Origin: Deltaproteobacteria bacterium
Lineage (GTDB): Bacteria > Desulfobacterota > Desulfovibrionia > Desulfovibrionales > Desulfovibrionaceae
DNA: 5,995 bases
Direction of reading: 5' to 3'
Assembly: GCA_025350085.1 (NCBI GenBank)
Contig: JANXYI010000290.1
Span: forward strand, 1-5,995
Under the pieces are notes generated by a model. The model saw only the letters and a list, made by a program, of their open reading frames with translations. It was not told the origin of the DNA and ran no database searches. Below, in pieces: positions 4,519 through 5,995 of this stretch; position 1 is the stretch's first letter, and every line of letters starts with the position of its first letter. A program made the position numbers and the translations under genes.

Positions 4519-5995
4519 GTGGACGCACGGACCAAAGCCGACACAGCGGGTGCAGTCTTAGGGGAACCCCTGGCCTTGCCCTGCGCCATGCTCTTTCTGG
4601 GGCTGGCCGTGGTCACGCACCTGGATCAGCTGCTCGGACCCTACGGGTTTGTGGACTTCTACGACACCATCGAGGTCCATTTCAGCCATTTCCAGAATCT
4701 CTTCCGGCTCATGGCAGAGTACGGCCCCTTCAGCTGGTATCCCTTCCACGGCGGCGGCGTTCCGGCCTTTGTGGGCCAGCACCCCCCGTACCACCCGGCG
4801 GTCCTGCTCGCGGCGCTGATGCCCTACTGGCTGCTTTCCCTGCTCTGGAACGTCGGCCAGATGGCCCTGGCCGGCTGGGGCATGACCCGGCTCCTGCGGC
4901 AGCTGGCCGGACTCTCGCGTCAGGCCTCCCTGCTCTGCGGGGCGCTGTCCGCCCTTGCGTTCATCAACGGCAACATCCACATCGTCTTCGGGTACGCCTT
5001 TCCCGCCTTTGCGGTGTGGACCCTGGAGGCCTTTGACACTCACCTGGGCCGAAAAGCCCGGCTATTCCGCTGCCTGGGACTCTTTCTGCTCGCGCTCCTT
5101 TCCTTCCCGGTGCTGACCCTGCCGCACTTCCCCATCTTCCATCTGGCCCTTGTCCTGTTCCTGGGGCGCCGCAGGCCTGATTTCGCGCGCCAGGTGCTGG
5201 CCGTCTTCGTGGTCTGGACCGGCTACGTGCTGCTCTTTGTCCCGAGCATCGTCAGCCTGTACCAGTACATCCCCTTTGCCCAGCGCGACTGGAATTTCCC
5301 CGAGGTCACGGCGCTGGCGGCCCTGGCCAGCCTGGCCAAGGCTTTCAAGGGGCGGCTGGTGGAGCTGATGGTCTTCCCCCTGCTTTTGCCCAGCATATAC
5401 CTCCTGCGGAAAAACAGGACCGGCCAGGTGGCCCTGCTCCTGGTGTTCGTCCCCCTGCTGGTGGCCTGCATCTTCGGCTCGGACATGAAGAATTTCCTGG
5501 CCAACACCTTTGTGGTCAAGATGGACCTGTTCCTGTTCACCATGCTGGCGGGCTGCGCCTCGTTTCTCGTGGCTGGCCTGGGCTTTGACGCCCTGCGCCG
5601 CGAGCCCGGCTCCGGGCGCCTCTGCCTGGCCCTGGCAATCATGGCCTGCTTTCTGCGCAAGGGCGAATATGCAGTGCTGAGCGGACTGCTTCTGGTTCTG
5701 GCCACGGCTGCCCTGTTCCAACTGTCGCGGCCGGACCAGAGGACGCTTTTCCGGCAGGGGGTTCTGCTCTCTGTGCTTGCCCTGGGGCTGGCTGGCCTGG
5801 GCATGATGGGGCGCCAGCAGTACATGGCTGCCGGGAATTTCGTGCCCCAGGCCTCTTTTGAGCGGCATCATGCCCTGAAGGAGCTCGCGGCCGAGGCCAG
5901 GGCCGAGCCGTTCCGGGTCGGCTGCCTCGACGTCCACCCCGCGGTGGTGCAGGCCTATGGCCTGGACACCGTGGGCGGAAAGTCGCCGCTGTTCA
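4519..5995 (+). CDS. Large polytopic membrane protein, YfhO/DUF6044-like (GT-C-like), 3' end cut
   Basis: At least 492 residues, continuing past the right edge. It has roughly ten to twelve hydrophobic segments: about 18-39, 93-126, 135-170 (two), 185-216 (two), 225-246, 282-296, 303-320, 335-358, 384-402 and 412-430. The first outside loop carries FVDFYDTIE, with acids at 46, 49 and 52, followed by WYPFHGGGVPAF and a Pro-rich stretch. This is the architecture of GT-C glycosyltransferases and the related YfhO/DUF6044 proteins, which are thought to modify lipid-linked or cell-surface glycans. After the last helix a soluble region begins containing HPAVVQAYGLDTVGG (473-487), reminiscent of the YfhO/DUF6044 tail. 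GTG 4519 is chosen because AAAGGG lies five bases upstream; GTG 4513 would add two residues, and ATG 4588 would start inside helix 1. An in-frame stop at 4498-4500 bars further extension. It probably partners with the preceding GT2. The substrate is unknown and the family call is by resemblance. Confidence 0.75.
   Translation, partial: MDARTKADTAGAVLGEPLALPCAMLFLGLAVVTHLDQLLGPYGFVDFYDTIEVHFSHFQNLFRLMAEYGPFSWYPFHGGGVPAFVGQHPPYHPAVLLAALMPYWLLSLLWNVGQMALAGWGMTRLLRQLAGLSRQASLLCGALSALAFINGNIHIVFGYAFPAFAVWTLEAFDTHLGRKARLFRCLGLFLLALLSFPVLTLPHFPIFHLALVLFLGRRRPDFARQVLAVFVVWTGYVLLFVPSIVSLYQYIPFAQRDWNFPEVTALAALASLAKAFKGRLVELMVFPLLLPSIYLLRKNRTGQVALLLVFVPLLVACIFGSDMKNFLANTFVVKMDLFLFTMLAGCASFLVAGLGFDALRREPGSGRLCLALAIMACFLRKGEYAVLSGLLLVLATAALFQLSRPDQRTLFRQGVLLSVLALGLAGLGMMGRQQYMAAGNFVPQASFERHHALKELAAEARAEPFRVGCLDVHPAVVQAYGLDTVGGKSPLF

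Noticed and set aside
3726..4616. 296-codon minus-strand open frame opposite the glycosyltransferase
   Set aside because: It is antisense to a gene with clear GT2 motifs, and its translation shows no family signature. It follows from GC-rich codon bias.
5062..5937. 291-codon Gln/Glu-rich minus-strand open frame
   Set aside because: It mirrors the Leu-rich transmembrane codons (CTG read as CAG) of the plus-strand membrane protein. The low-complexity composition is the expected shadow.

Overview
The window is GC-rich chromosomal DNA from a surface-polysaccharide or glycan biosynthesis locus. Base composition, codon use and the style of the intergenic stem-loops suggest a Desulfovibrio-like bacterium. 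That placement is an impression from the sequence, not a search result.

Left half, minus strand (positions 3116 down to 1): a tight three-gene operon. It starts with a LegB-type NAD-dependent sugar-nucleotide 4,6-dehydratase. Next is an extended short-chain dehydrogenase/reductase (SDR) of unassigned substrate. Last is a LegG/NeuC-type hydrolysing 2-epimerase that runs off the left edge with only a few residues missing. The first junction has a 9-nt gap and the second is an ATGA overlap, so the genes are almost certainly co-transcribed and partly translationally coupled. LegB and LegG are two committed steps towards legionaminic acid-type nonulosonic acids. The aminotransferase (LegC), acetyltransferase (LegH), synthase (LegI) and CMP-transferase (LegF) are not in the window, and an SDR sits between the two recognised enzymes.

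Centre (3117-3746): a divergent intergenic region packed with stem-loops and related inverted repeats. At about 3420 it passes directly into the plus-strand C-terminal tail of a radical SAM-type protein whose catalytic part is missing. This looks like the scar of a deletion or recombination in the glycan locus.

Right half, plus strand (3747-5995): an intact small family 2 glycosyltransferase (GT2), then a large polytopic membrane protein resembling the YfhO/DUF6044 (GT-C-like) group, cut by the right edge. The two plausibly act together, with cytosolic sugar transfer (perhaps to a lipid carrier) followed by a membrane-embedded step. A 12-bp inverted repeat brackets the glycosyltransferase gene.

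No tRNA, rRNA, CRISPR array, insertion sequence or phage gene was seen. The most unusual features are the hairpin-rich boundary with its radical SAM remnant and the atypical content of the legB operon.
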